From Physcomitrium patens (taxonomy: Eukaryota > Streptophyta > Bryopsida > Funariales > Funariaceae), in the NCBI RefSeq assembly GCF_000002425.4, contig NC_037274.1, positions 344,937 to 408,936 on the forward strand: a stretch of DNA of 64,000 nucleotides, in the 5' to 3' direction. How positions within the stretch are numbered: the first letter of the stretch is position 1; the number at the start of each line of letters is the position of its first letter. Positions 49,001 through 62,525 of the stretch are shown piece by piece. The notes under the pieces were generated by a model. The model had not been told where the DNA came from and made no database searches. It saw only the letters and a program-made list of their open reading frames with translations. The translations under genes were made by a program, and so were the position numbers.

Positions 49001-50910
49001 GAAGACCAGTTAAAAACTACCTTTATTATGGATTGGGGGACCTTTGCCTATAAGATTATGCCGTTTGGGCTTTATAATGCACCAATTACATTTTAAAAGA
49101 TAATGATGCAACCATTCCAAGATTATCTACAGATTTCAATGGAAATATTTCTAGATGATTTCTGTACATTTAGTATGAGAGCTAGGCATTTAGAATGTCT
49201 AGGTCAATGTTTGAATCAATATACCAAATGTAGAATTTCTTTAAATTTTAAAAAGTACCAATTTGGTGTGCCTTCTGGTAAACTGTTGGGTCATATAGTT
49301 TCGATGGTAGGCATTGCTACAGATCTGGATAAAATAAAGATTATAGTAGAATTAAAGCAACTAGACACTATTATAGATATTTGAGTATTTTTTGGCTATA
49401 TCAATTATTATCAGCAATTTATCTATCTATTCGTAGTTATCTACCTTTCCTTAAAAAATCTCTTGAAGAAACCACCAACTGATGGGACCAATCCAGTTTA
49501 GACAAAGGAATGTACAATTGCATTCAAAATATTGAAATAGAAATTAGATTCAGTACCAATATTGGTGGCACCTTGTTAGAAAAAACCATTCCTAGTTTAT
49601 GTGGATGCATCTAATGTCGCGATTGATTCTGTGCTAAGCCAAAAAGATGACCAAGATTTTGATCATCCTATTTATTATGCAAGTCGTCAATTGGTAGCAA
49701 CTAAAAGAAATTATACAACAACTGAAAGAGAAGCATTGGAGATAATTTATTTTGTACGAAAGTTTTGACATTATCTTCTTAGTTATAAATTTGTTTTCCA
49801 TGTTGACTATGATGCTTTAAAATATATGATTAATAAGCCTCAATTGAGTGGTCGTATTGCACAATGGATTTTACTCTTGCAGAAATTTGATGTTACTATT
49901 TTGATAAGACGAGAAAAATCACATTCCAATGTGGACCATTTATCTTAGTTATCTAATATATTGGGTAATGAATACATTAACGATGTACTACCCGATGCGA
50001 AACTGTCTGTGGTAGATGTAATTACTCTAGAGTATAGTGAAATAATTCAATACTTGACATTTCAAACCTTCCCACCCAATTTTGATGGAAAGCTTAAAAG
50101 ATGCTAAATATTAAAATGTGCACCTTATACGATGATTGGTGAAGCTTTATATAAAGAAGGCAAGGATGGAGTTTTGTGACGCTATATTTATTAGACTGAA
50201 GTGAGTACTATATTGGAAGGTTGCCACTTGGATAGTTGTGGTGGATATTTTACGGAGGACAACATGGCTCGTAAAGCTTTACAGGCTGGTTATTGGTGGC
50301 CAACAATGTTTGCAGATGCCCACCAATTCGTTCGTCATTGTGACCCATGTTAGAGAACGAGTCAACCTACTGGAATTTTGACAATGCCATTGGTACCAAT
50401 TTTGGCTCAAGTACCTTTTGAAAAATGGGAAATTGATTTTGTGGGACCAATTGTACCATCTTCAAGAAATGGACAAAAATGGTATATATTGACAGCAACG
50501 GATTACGTAATAAAATGGACTAAAGCCATAGCTATGAAAACCGATAGTACAAGTACAGTAGCAACCTTTTTGTATGAAAATATTATTATACGATTCGGTT
50601 GTGCACAAGAATTGGTTAGTGATCGAAGAACTCATTTTATAAATAGTACAATTGAAGCACTTTTGACTAAATACGAGATAAAATATTGTAAGACTACACC
50701 GTATCACCCTAGAGCCAATGGAAAAATGGAAAAGACTAATGGAATTTTATGTAAAATCTTAATAAAAATAGTTTTAGGAGCAGGAATAGATTGGGACACT
50801 AAATTATTTGCAGCTTCATGGGCATACCATTGTCATGTTGTAACAAGACTATATTGTAAAAATATAAATGAAAAAGATTTTATTAATATTTAGTCATCTT
50901 GAATGTTAGA

Positions 50911-51713
50911 AACAATGGCCAATTCCAGTGCCAATATTCAAAGGCCAGTTAATTTCACTCCATTGCAAGCTATACCACCGTACATGACATCAACAATGTG
51001 CTCTACTGGCATCATAGAACTTAGTACCCTCTGTACCAATGGGACAATCAGGATCATTTTCTAATCCTATATGAAACAAGCCTAGTAGGTATATATCGGT
51101 AGAGACACCCAATATGCCTCATGGAAGTGCAAGAAGACCACTTTGTTGTTTTCATTGCTGACAGATTGGTCATTATGCTAGTGAATTCTCTATCCTAGAG
51201 CTAGTGACGATTACGTGCCAGTGTGTAGGAATTGCAAGCAATCATGGTATTCTTATCAACAATGTAATGCTTCGTTCAATTTCAATAATCAGAATCAGCA
51301 AATCCAAAGTCAAGAAAGAAATTGAGGAGATAAATGGAAGACCCCAAGATTCTTTGATAAATCGAGTGGAATGTGTCCAAGCCGTTCTTACCGAGAATCC
51401 GCAAAAAGAGATAGAATCAATTCAACAATTAGATGAGTTTGATGTGAAGGGCGAATTTGACTCAATTACAAGGACATCCAATCTAAGTCTTGTTATAGGC
51501 CTCTTATCCAGTATGAGACCTGACTCGGTTAGGCAACCCAATGAGGTCCGGATTACAAAGGCTTCGGTTCCATTTCAACCTATTTCGTTCTCTATGCCGT
51601 TTCGGGGAAACGTCCTTTCTGTAGAAAGATTCTCTTAGAGGCGGGAATTCTATAGAAGCGCGGTCTGTTGTTTCAATTCCGAATCCAAGACGGAAGAATA
51701 AGAGACCTCACGG

Positions 51714-51750
<37 letters not shown>

Positions 51751-52440
51751 AGAAAAAAAAAGGAAGAGGATATGGAGAGATCGGGATTTTGGGAGTTGAA
51801 GAGCTAGCTTCAAGCTCCTTCAAAAGGTATAAGACTTAGTTTTCATAGGATTTGGCAAGACTTTGCAATCGTTGTTCAAAGCAGGTGTTTGTATTGGTGA
51901 TTTGGTTTTTTGCAATAAAATTAAGGCTAGTACTCTTGACTGTTTTGTGAAATTGGAAAAACATCTGCGATTGAAATTTTAGAGGTATCTAGATGGTTGA
52001 GTATGCCAAGCGCATGTAAAAACTTGTGTTAATCTAACAAAACGGATAGAGGATATTTGATTGTTAGTATAAAGAGATATTAGAAGTTGGTAGATGGAGG
52101 TTGTTTAGGATTTTTGTGATATCTATAGATCTACTAGCTAGAATAAGGTGAATTTTGGCATGGTAAGTCAAAGACTTAAAGGTGGAGCTCCACACAAAGT
52201 TTGAATAAGAATTCACTGTTGGAGAAGGAGAAATTACAATTCAAAGTTTGTCATCAACTTTCTAAGTGGCGGTCAAGGAGCATCAGTGTTGATTTATGGC
52301 ATTTTCTTGCAATCTATAAGTTGGATTGGACTGAAACTTCTTGAGTATTTAGAGGACTTGCAAAGACACTAGTGGTAGAAGTTTTACAACAATCGAATGG
52401 TCAGATTGAAAATTACAATTTGCCGAAGCTCTCTATCTAG
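50911..52440 (+). mobile_element. Gag-like fragment joined to a D-like block
   Basis: From 50911 to about 51640 the sequence resembles the gag tail, zinc-knuckle region and linker of the C/B family. An A run follows at 51718-51748. From there to about 52440 it matches insertion D in reverse orientation (for example the CAATCGTTG and TTGTTAGATTAAC neighbourhoods). It is a fragment of a related non-autonomous or rearranged element; I cannot fix its outer ends. Confidence 0.55.
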
Positions 52441-52814
52441 GGTTAGGGTTTAAAAATTTAAAAATTTAAAATTTAAAATTAAAAAAAAAGAATAATATTA
52501 ATAATAATAATAAAAAAAATAACAAATAACAAAAGAATTTGTACTTATAATATCTTGAAGTTATAAAAAATAATGTTTGTAAGCACTTTATATTGGAATT
52601 AAGCTTTTACATTGAAATCCAAAATAGTTTGTATTTAGATGGTTGAAACCTACTAGACTACTTGGATACTTGCAAAACATTGTTTTATCTTCCACAGTGA
52701 GATGCCTGATGCATTCTCAAGCAAGATAGTACATTATACAATATAAGTGGTGAACCAAACGTGAAACGCTTGAGGTAGGAGGTATTTTAAATTTTTTTAT
52801 TTTTATTTTTATTT
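52441..52814. other. AT-rich leader before element E, with telo-box
   Basis: Starts with AGGGTTAGGGTTT (52439-52451), a telo-box-like word, followed by A/T-rich low-complexity DNA. TGGTGAACCAAACGTG near 52749 may be the primer-binding site of E, but its LTR is not identified. Confidence 0.35.
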
Positions 52815-54848
52815 TATGGGGAACGAGAATATTAATTTTGAAGGCGCTTTGGGAGGAGCTTCGAGTAGAGCTTTTAGTGGGGTTTCTTCTAAAAGACAAG
52901 GTAAGTACATGGATCCATCCATTACTAATATGTTTCAAGCCTTATCATTATCTATGCAGCAATAGGAAAGCAATGATTACTAAGAAGCTTTAGCAACCAA
53001 AGCATTGCAAGCAGTGGTCAATAAAATTGATCAATTTAATAGAAGGGATATTTCAAAGTATTTAAGATGATATATTTGGAAAATGGAATTAAATCGGATT
53101 TTGAAAAAAAGATAGTTGAATTATTTGGATTTGCCATGATATCGGAAATAAGAGAGCATATTACATCAATTATGGAGAATTATGGAAATTCATGGAAGAT
53201 TTTTTCACATGCATTAAAAGACAAATATTTCTTGAAGGATATTGATCGTGTTACTAAAAAACTATTTTTAGAATGGATCGAGCCGCCTAATAAGAATTTA
53301 CAAGTAACAGAGCTACTAAAGAAATTTGAGAGGTAGTATTCTCAATTATCGAAGGTAGAAAAATTGACATAAGAACCAAACAAGGTTGAATTATTTCTTT
53401 AAGTTGTTGATGGAAAATTATGAGGAAAATTAGAGTTGCTTCTTGAAGACAAGGAGGAAGATGAAGGATTGACAAAAAAGTAGAAAAATATTTAAAAAAT
53501 GCGATAGATTTGCTTGCAAAAAGAAAAAGGGGAAAGATAGGAGTAATATTCCAAAAGTAGTACAAGTACCTAAAATTTCAGTACATACAACACGACCAAC
53601 AATACCTGCTATTCAACCTTCAATATCTTTATCGAAGAAAGGAGATATGGAAATTGAAGAAATTATTTGTGGAATGTGAGATCTTCAAATCAAATTACCA
53701 AGACTTGAAGAAAATACTTCTACAAATAATTTGAAGAATGTTTCAAAATAAGGATATATACAAAGATGTATCTGGTGTGATGACACTTCACATACTAGGA
53801 AGGATTGAAATGAATTTAATAATATGATATAATAAGGAGTTATTTATTGAAAAGATAGAAAGATTGTATTAAAGGATAGAGACGATCTCTTTCAAATCAA
53901 TTTTGGCAAAGGAAGTATGAGTGCATTGATTCAAGATTATTTAATAGAACATGGAATAGCAATACAAGAGAGTACAAGTTATGGCGCTAGAGTAGATGAT
54001 GACTTTGGTGGAAGTATAGAAACTAATAAATTTTGGGCTTCTGCCATTTCCACAATATAAAAAAAAAAAATACCTCTGGAAGCGTTATTGAGGACTGCAG
54101 CTACAATATGAGGTGCAACAGGTTGGGAAGATCCTATTGAGTCTCTTTTAGTTCATGCATATATTGCTAAGAACCAACATAAAGCTTTGATGGAAGAAAA
54201 GAGATGAGGAAATTTTGATGATACAAGAGAAGGAAATTCTTCTAAGAGGCAAACTCGAGGAGACAAAGCTCGTGAGGTGATTTTAGAAGAATTACCTATA
54301 AAAGATACTTCAGCATCATTGGAAGAAAAAACAAAGGAGACAAAAGATAAGGGTAAATCAATTGCTTATAAGCTACTTTCTGATATTGAATCGGCAAAAA
54401 ATTTAAAAGGGATATTGGAAGAAAGTATATTAAATGCTAAGGTAGAATTCACATTGAAAGAAATTTTGGAAATTGCAAAGAAGGAATTTTATGATGTTAT
54501 CATTGACAGTATTAAGCAAAAGAGGCAATTAATGGACAAAGCTGGAATGAATCATGCTATTGATGTAAGATTATATAAAGATGAAGAAGAGGTTGATAAT
54601 GGTTACAATCAATCAACAAATGAAAAGAATGGATAAAATCAACGAGTATGTTTTGAAGATTATAGTAATAAGAAAATGGAAGCTTCAAGCCATTATATTC
54701 AAAAGTATTGAGCAAGGGCAACTATTGAAGTATTGGTGAAGGTAGGAGATATAGAAGAACCAATTGTTGCTATAGTCGACCATGGTTCTGAAATAAATCT
54801 TATGTCTAAGGATCTTTATAAGAAGCGGAAATGACAAATTGATATGGA

Positions 54849-55425
54849 TGTCATGGATATACTCATGTAAGCTAGTAATTACATATACAAATAGGTAGAA
54901 GTAAGTAAAAGTAGGTAAAAGTAAGTTAACTCTATAATATTTAATATAGAAGCTTTCTAGAAGCTTCATAGACACTGCTTTGACTTTATAGGTGTCTTTA
55001 ATTGACTTTTAGGATTAGAAACGTGGTCAACAAGTTAGCCATGTACCACACATGTTGTTAGCTTGAAGATCAAGCTAACTATGTGGTGCACACGTAGAAA
55101 AACTTGTCTTGTAAGTCAAGGCATGTGTCCTACAAAATCAACACATATTGGAGGTCCTATAGAACATCGCCACGTAGCCACTAATTAGATAGTATATATA
55201 GAGACAAGAATGAAGCCTTCTTCACTCTTGTCAATTTCTTTCTTGCTTCTAATCTAGTTTCAAGGATCTCTAGTTTTCTTGTCTTTTGGCAATAGCCATT
55301 CTAGTTTCTCTTTCAATATACATACTTATTTATTTATATTTTGTTACCTTTCTTTGAGTGAAGGCTCACTTATCTTGATTATTTTTTCATCGAGTTCTTA
55401 TCCTTGATAGATTGACAAGAGTACA
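54849..55425 (+). repeat. 5' LTR of element F
   Basis: 577 bases, starting TGTCATGG and ending GAGTACA, directly before the initiator-Met-type primer-binding site. Confidence 0.88.
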
Positions 55426-57512
55426 CCTATAATATCAGAGCTTTATCTAATCTTGATTAAGAGTGGATTACCCCTTTTTCTTGATAAGATATAAGCATAT
55501 TAGAAGTTGGGGATTACCGTCTTCTAAATTGATATTGTCCTTAGTATTTTCTTTGTTCTCAAGTCCTCTCTTCTATTTGTCTTCAGCGATATTAGACATC
55601 TTTTCTTTTTTAAGTATTATCATGGCAAAATTTGTTGAAATGAAGAATGCAATGGCACAAATGCAAGAGCAATTGAGGGAATTAATGCTTGCGATGCATC
55701 AACTCAATTTACCACCACAACGAGCAACAAGATGGGCAGGAAGTGAAGATATAGAAATGGTTGGAGTTGCTTCAACATTTGCACCAAACCATGTCCTTTC
55801 TCCTATGGTGGAATGCCCTTCCAGTATTAGAGAACCAAGAATTACCCTAACCAAGAAGTTTGATGGCACCAGATCCAAGTTTCGAGGATTTATCAATCAA
55901 GTGCAACTTGTGATTGAACTTCAATCCCAAAGCTATCTAACTCTAGGATCACAAGTTAGATTCATTGGTACGCTTCTTTCAGATTCAGCACTATCGTGGT
56001 TTTCATCTTTTTTTGAACGACGAGATCCAATATTGGATAATCTAGAGGCTTTTTTGGCAGAGTTTTGATCTATGTATGGAAAACATGATCCAATTCATGT
56101 TGCAACCAATAAGATCCATATTTTACAACAAGACAATCGCTTAGTAACATTGTATGTTTCACAATTTTCATAACTTGCAACTGATATTAAGTGGGATGAT
56201 GCTGCACTTATTAGCAAATTTCTCTATGGATTACAATATGAGGTAAAAAAATTAATGCTCAACTTACCTGATCCTCAAACATTGAGTCAAGCAATTGACT
56301 TTGCTGTGAAGTGCGACAATTGCCTTTTTGAGTTTCGATCTGAGAACCGTACAAGTAGACCTCAATGTTACTATAATTCAATGGCAACACCAACATCTCT
56401 TTAACACATACATTTGGAAGTAGAGGATATACAAATTGATGCAGTACGTTTTAAATCTCTTACTGAGCAAGAAAAGACTTGTCGTCATCAAGAAGGATTA
56501 TGTTTATATTATGGAGAACCAAAGCACACTGCTCAACATTGTCCAAAGAAACGACGCAATCACAAAATGAGGAGTATGGTTGTGAAAGAAGACAATATGT
56601 CAGAAAATGAGTTTATCCAGCTACAATAGGGACCATGTGGTTGGAACCTTGCACAACATCTACTAAAGGTCCTATTCTCTCCTCAGAGCCCTCTCCTTGT
56701 TTTACATTAAATATTATTTTAGGACCTAAACATTACAAAGTCTCTGCCTTGTTAAATTCGGGAGCCTCAGCGTATTTTTTAGATGAAGAATTTACTAAAA
56801 GACATAGTATATCTTTAGTAAAGAAAACTAAACCTATTCATGTAGAAGTCATAGATGGTCGTCCATTGTCTTCTGGAGATATTACTCATGAAACCCTTCA
56901 TATAGAAGTAATAATCAATGGTCATAATAGTTTTGTAGTATTTAATATCATTAGATCTCCCTTTAATCCAGTCATTTTAGGTTTATTGTGGTTAGAAAAA
57001 TACAACCCTCAAATAGATTGGATTTTCTGAACTCTTCTTTTTTCTAAAAGTATATCTAACAATGTAGTTTATCAAGTAGAGAGTCATAAGTCCAATTCAA
57101 TTAAACCCATATTTATAGGTGCAAAAGCTTTTTTGCATGTTGCTATGAAAGAATCACCATATATTATTTATGCCACATGTGTTCCTACTGGTGGAAAGAC
57201 TTCAAGTGGCATTCCAAGCCAATATCAAGAATTTCAAGATGTATTTGAAAAAAAGAATGCGGATACACTCCCGAAACATCGTTCCTATGATTGCTCAATT
57301 GACCTTCAAGAAGGAGTACAACTGCCATTCGGACCAATCTATAGTTTATCACAAAATGAGTTGACTGAACTCAAGGAGTATATTGAAGAAAATCTAGCCA
57401 AGAATTTCATACACCATTCTAAATCTCCGGTAGGAGATCCAATTCTATTTGTGAAGAAAAAAGATGGATCATTGCGGATGTGTGTTGATTATCGAGGACT
57501 CAACAAGATTAC

Positions 57513-58253
57513 TGTGATTACTCGTTTTACTTATTCCAAAAGAAACCTCCCAAAATAAATCCATATAGGGGGATTCGAATACGAGGAATGACCATGTATA
57601 TGAGCTCTAATTGTTAGGGTCACGCAAGTAACCGCTATTGCTGAATGCTTACCATACCGAAGAACACTTAATTTTTTCTCCTACTGTCCACTCTCTCATA
57701 TCAATACAATAACATCCATGACAACGATTTCAGTATCCTGTGTAATTCACGAACTCACAAGCATATTCCAAACCTTCGAATGAACAACTTCCAATCCATA
57801 GAATCTAATCAAGATAATTCTTTTGATTACAATTCCTCTCCACTAAACTTACAACCTTACAATAATCAGTGACTGGAAACTTCCATACATCTTCAATCTT
57901 TCACAAAAATTGATAAACAGTGATCCATAAACAACTTTGTAAATCAAACATTAATTCATTAAATCGATTTTCTTCACTAGAATCAAGACTAACACAAAAG
58001 AAACAAGAAAACTAACAGAAGAGATAGCACCAAGCTTATCCCCGGCTTAGTACTATCACAGTCTGGCATTTTCTTCCCCTCTCCTATCCTCCTTATACTA
58101 TCCCGAGATACCAACTCTTATACTACAGATGATAACTACTTTTCCTGACTATTCATCCATTCTACCTGCTGAACCACCTTTTCAGCAATTATCTATCCCT
58201 GTTTATACTATACACTAGGTATCTACATTCTGAAAATAATTACTTATTCTATA
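57513..58253 (-). mobile_element. Solo LTR H inside the reverse transcriptase region of F
   Basis: 741 bases flanked by the duplication ATTAC (57508-57512 and 58254-58258). On the minus strand it begins like the LTRs of B and C (TATAGAATAAG) and contains their GCACCAAGCTTATCC segment, with one minisatellite unit. It is therefore a solo LTR of the B/C family that arrived after F. Confidence 0.85.
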
Positions 58254-61200
58254 ATTACCATCAAGAACATGTATCCACTACCTTTAATATCTGGACTTTT
58301 TGATCAGCTGAATCAAGCTAAGATCTATACAAAAATAGATCTTCGGGGAGCATACAATCTAGTATGCATCAAAGAAAGAGATGAATGGAAGACTGTGTTT
58401 CGAACTAGGTATGGACATTTTGAATACAACATCATGCCTTTTGGACTTATAAATGCACCAGCAGCTTTTCAACATCTAATGAATGATGTTTTTCGAGAGT
58501 TTTTAGATGATTTTGTAGTCTGTTATCTGGACGACATCTTGATTTATTCTAAGAATCCAGAAGAACATGAACTTCAAGTTCGTGGTGTATTACAAAAATT
58601 AAGAGATGCAGGACTCTATGCCAAGATAGAAAAGTGTATATTCCACACTACTCAAGTTGATTTCTTAGGTTACATCATTTCAAATGATGAACTTATGATG
58701 GATTCTAAGAAAGTTCAAACTATTATAGATTGGAAGATTCCAAAAACGGTAAGAGATGTCCAATATTTTTTAGGATTTGCCAACTACTATCGGAACTTCA
58801 TCAAAGATTTCTCTCGAGTTGTAGCTCCACTTACATGTTTGACTTGTAAAGACAAATTCTAATGGAATTAAGAAGCGGAAATTATTTTTGAATCTTTGAA
58901 GACAGCGTTTGTTTCTGCACCAATCTTGTATCGTGTTGATTTTTCCAAAGCATTCTTTATGGAAACAGATGCATCAAACTTTGCTCTAGGTGCAATTTTA
59001 TCACAAATGGGAACAAATGACAAACTTCATCCAGTAGCCTTTCATTCAAAAAAATTCTCAATAGCAAAAATCAATTATGAGATCCACGACAAAGAGCTTC
59101 TTGTAATTGTGGATTCTTTTCAAGAATGGCATCATTATCTAGAAGGCGCTTCCAGTCCAGTCACCGTGTATACGGATCACAAGAATGTCGAATATTTTAT
59201 GTCAGCATGCATATTAAATCATCGTCAAGCTTGTTTGAGCATGTCTTTATCATGATTCAAGTTCATCATCACTTATCGGCTAGAAAGACAACAAGGTTTG
59301 TCTCATGCCTTGTCTAGACGTTCTTATCTTGCACCAAAAGAAGGAGATGTAGTTTTTGAGTAACAAAGAATGGTTCTCTTCAAGCCGGAGCAATTTCATC
59401 TTCAAGCAATAAAATCAACATTGACTGTTTATTTAACTTTTCTTAAGCAAGTCCAGTTAAGTATGTCTTCAGACCCTTTTGTTCATGATATGAAGAATAA
59501 TTCTTTTAAATCACATGATCCTTCTAAATTTGAATTTAAGAACAACCTACTCTATTTCAAAGGATGCCTATATGTTCCAGAAGGAGAAGCACGTTTACGT
59601 GTTCTTCAAGCTCATCACGACTTCACAGCAGTAGGACGTTTTGGATATAATAAGACTTTAGAGCTGATATCTAGGGATTTTTGGTGGCTTCAAATGTGGA
59701 AGACAGTCAAAGATTTTGTACAATCATGTGATATTTGCTCAAGATCAAAAACTCCTCATCATCGACCTTTTAGACTTCTTCAGCCATTACCCATTCCAAA
59801 ACAACCATGGTCTTCTGTTTCTATGGACTTCATCACGGATCTTCCAATCTCAGGTTCTTATGACTCTATATTCATGATAGTAGATCGTTTTACCAAGATG
59901 GCATATTTTGTACTATGTACAAAATCTATCACAGGTGAAAAAATAGCCAAGCTCTTTTTTGACAATATCTATCACTATCATGGATTATGCAAGGATATTA
60001 TATCAGATAGGAGAACTCAATTTGTATCAAGATTTTGGCAGACTCTTTTTAAGATTCTAAAAGTAGATATAAAACTATCTTCGGCATTCCATCATCAAAC
60101 TGATGGAAAAACGGAGCATGTTAATTAAGTTTTAGCAATATTTAAGATGTACTATTAACTACCAACAAGATGATTGGACAACTCTTTTGCAATTGGTAGA
60201 GTTTGCTTACAATAACACGATACATTCTTCTACCAAACAAACACCTTTCTTTGCTAATTATGGTTATCATCCATGACTTGATACTTTTGACTTTTCAAAA
60301 GTTGATAATCCTGTTGTGAAAGATTTGGCGATTCATTTATGAGAGCTACATGCAACGATGAAGGTGTAGTTAAACAAGGCTCAAGAACAACAAAAGGTCA
60401 ATGCGGATGTCTATCGAAAGGAACAACCACCATTCCTCTTGGGTGATAAGGTATGGCTACTTTCTCGCAATATCAAGACTACTCGTCCTTGTGACAAGTT
60501 GGACTATCGAATGCTGAGACCATTTTCTATTTCTACATAAATCAATCCAGTTGCATATCATTTACATCTATTGGAGTCAATGAAAATCCATTATGTATTC
60601 CATGTATCTCTTCTTGAACCATACAAGATAGTGGACATACCAAAAAGATGACAAGCTCCACCTCCTCCTATAGAAGTGGACAATAATGAAGAGTTTGAAG
60701 TAGAAGAAGTCTTAGATTCAAGGCAGTGCCAAAATAAATTGGAATATCTTATCCATTGGTGCGAATATGGTATTAGTGAACGTACATGGGAGCCAATAAA
60801 GAATCTTACAAATGCAAGAAAGGCGGTGGAAGCTTTTCATCGACGACATCAATCAAAATCAAGATAAAAAATCTTCTTTATAAAAGAAACAACATCTAGG
60901 CAAGATAACATTCTACTTTAAATCTTTGTTCGTAGTTTCTTTGTAGTTGTGACATTCAGGAGATGGAGAACCAACAACCAATGGATTCGACTCAAGAGCC
61001 TTCATTTGTTGACTTGTTGGACGAGACATTATGATTATCACAACCTTCAAGATGATGCAATCGAGATGAAGATCTTCAAAAATGACATATTTTTCCTTGA
61101 ATAGTTGGCGAGATACAATGTGTTTGATATCACGATTTGGAAAGGGACTCCCGATGTTTGGTGATTTTGCTAGAGGTAGGAACAACTCTTAATGGTGTTC

Positions 61201-61426
61201 CAAATTTTCTATTCGAAGGAAGTTATGAAGGCCTCAACAATGATCAAATAACTGGGTGGACTTCCCGCCCTAGTGTGGGATACTACCGATGGTTGAGAGG
61301 CCCTATCAATCATCTTTGAAGAGAACAAAGATCAGAGTATGTAGCGAATACAATTTGTCACATCATAGATTTCTTCAACATATGATGACAGCTCCTTATG
61401 GAACTCGTCCCTAGAAAGGGGGGTAA

Positions 61427-61987
61427 TATCACGGACATACTCATGTAAGCAAGTAATTACATATACAAATAAGTAGAAATAAGTAAAAGTAGGTAAAAGT
61501 AAGTTAACTCTATAATATTTAATATAGAAGCTTCGTAGAAGCTTCATAGATGCTGCTTTGACTTCATAGGTGTCTTTAATTGACTTTTTGGATTAGAAAC
61601 GTGGTCAACAAGTTGGCCATGTGCCACACATGTTGTTAGCTTGAAGATTAAGCTAATTATGTGGCACACACGTAAAAAAACTTGTCTTGTAAGTCAAGGC
61701 ATGTGTCCTACAAAGTCAACACATATTGAAGGTCCTATAGAACATCGCCACGTAGCTCCTAGTTAGATAGTATATATAGAGACAAGAATGAAGCCTTCTT
61801 CACTCTTGTCAATTTTTTTCTTGCTTCTAGTCTAGTTTCAAGGGTCTCTAGTTTTCTTATCTTTTGGCAATAGCCATTCTAGTTTCTCTTTCAATATACA
61901 TACTTATTTATTTATATTTTGTTACCTTTCTTTGAGTGAAGGCTCACTTGTTTGGATTATTTTTTCATCGAGTTCTTGTCCTTGATA
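61427..61987 (+). repeat. 3' LTR of element F
   Basis: Matches 54849-55410 with about 6-7% differences and follows a polypurine tract (61413-61423). It stops a little earlier than the 5' copy, where element E sequence resumes. Confidence 0.85.
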
Positions 61988-62525
61988 ACGAAATATAGAT
62001 GGGCAATAGGAGCAGCTAATAACACACAAGACGAATTATATGGAGCTTTTCTAGATGTTAAAATTTGGATTAGAGATGGTGTGATAGAATAACATTTCTT
62101 TATTCAAGATACAATGTCTTATCCATTGATTTTATGACAACCTTATATTATGGCAATATGGATGGAAATAAAAGTACTTCACGATGGTTTTGCTTATGCA
62201 AGGATATGTAGTGAAGCTGGAAGAAAAGCTGTACAATTTGTATTTTTTCATCGAGTTCTTGTCCTTGATAACGAAACATAGATGGACAATAGGAGCAGCT
62301 AATAATACACAAGACGAATTATATGGAGCTTGTCTAGATGTTAAAATTTGGATTAGAGATGGTGTGATAGAATAACATTTCTTTATTCAAGATACAATGT
62401 CTTATCCATTGATTTTATGACAACCTTATATTATGGCAATACGGATGGAAATAAAAGTACTTCATGATGGTTTTGCTTATGCAAGGATATATAGTGAAGC
62501 TTGAAGAAAAGCTGTATAATTTGTA
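61960..62525 (+). repeat. 283-base tandem duplication across the F/E junction
   Basis: Copy 1 is 61960-62242 and copy 2 is 62243-62525, a period of exactly 283 bases with only a few differences. Each unit begins with the last 28 bases of the F 3' LTR and continues into element E, so the duplication happened after F inserted. Confidence 0.92.

Larger units (their letters stand above)
43189..50895 (+). mobile_element. Element C: Athila/Tat-like Ty3 retrotransposon, broken
   Basis: Plus-strand element of the same family as B. LTR 43189-43958, then a candidate primer-binding stretch (TTTTGGTATTGCTGTCGGGG). Gag spans about 44130-46900 and contains insertion D. Zinc-knuckle and linker region about 46860-47360, protease region about 47400-48100, reverse transcriptase about 48500-49400 (FLDDF), RNase H about 49580-49950, integrase about 50210-50830. 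No 3' LTR is recognised. Reading is interrupted many times, so this is an old fossil. Confidence 0.8.
54849..61987 (+). mobile_element. Element F: chromodomain Ty3 retrotransposon nested in E, nearly full-length but broken
   Basis: 5' LTR 54849-55425, then a primer-binding site with TATCAGAGC (initiator Met tRNA type) at 55428-55441. Gag about 55621-56629, protease about 56700-57030, reverse transcriptase about 57240-58860 (interrupted by solo LTR H), RNase H about 58900-59300, integrase about 59560-60660, chromodomain 60676-60867 (EVEEVLDSRQCQNKLEYLIH). Polypurine tract 61413-61423 and 3' LTR 61427-61987. The LTRs differ by about 6-7% by eye. It has roughly half a dozen to a dozen breaks and is the youngest-looking large element here. 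The chromodomain and lineage recall chromoviruses (possibly Tcn1-like) described in mosses and fungi. Confidence 0.9.
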
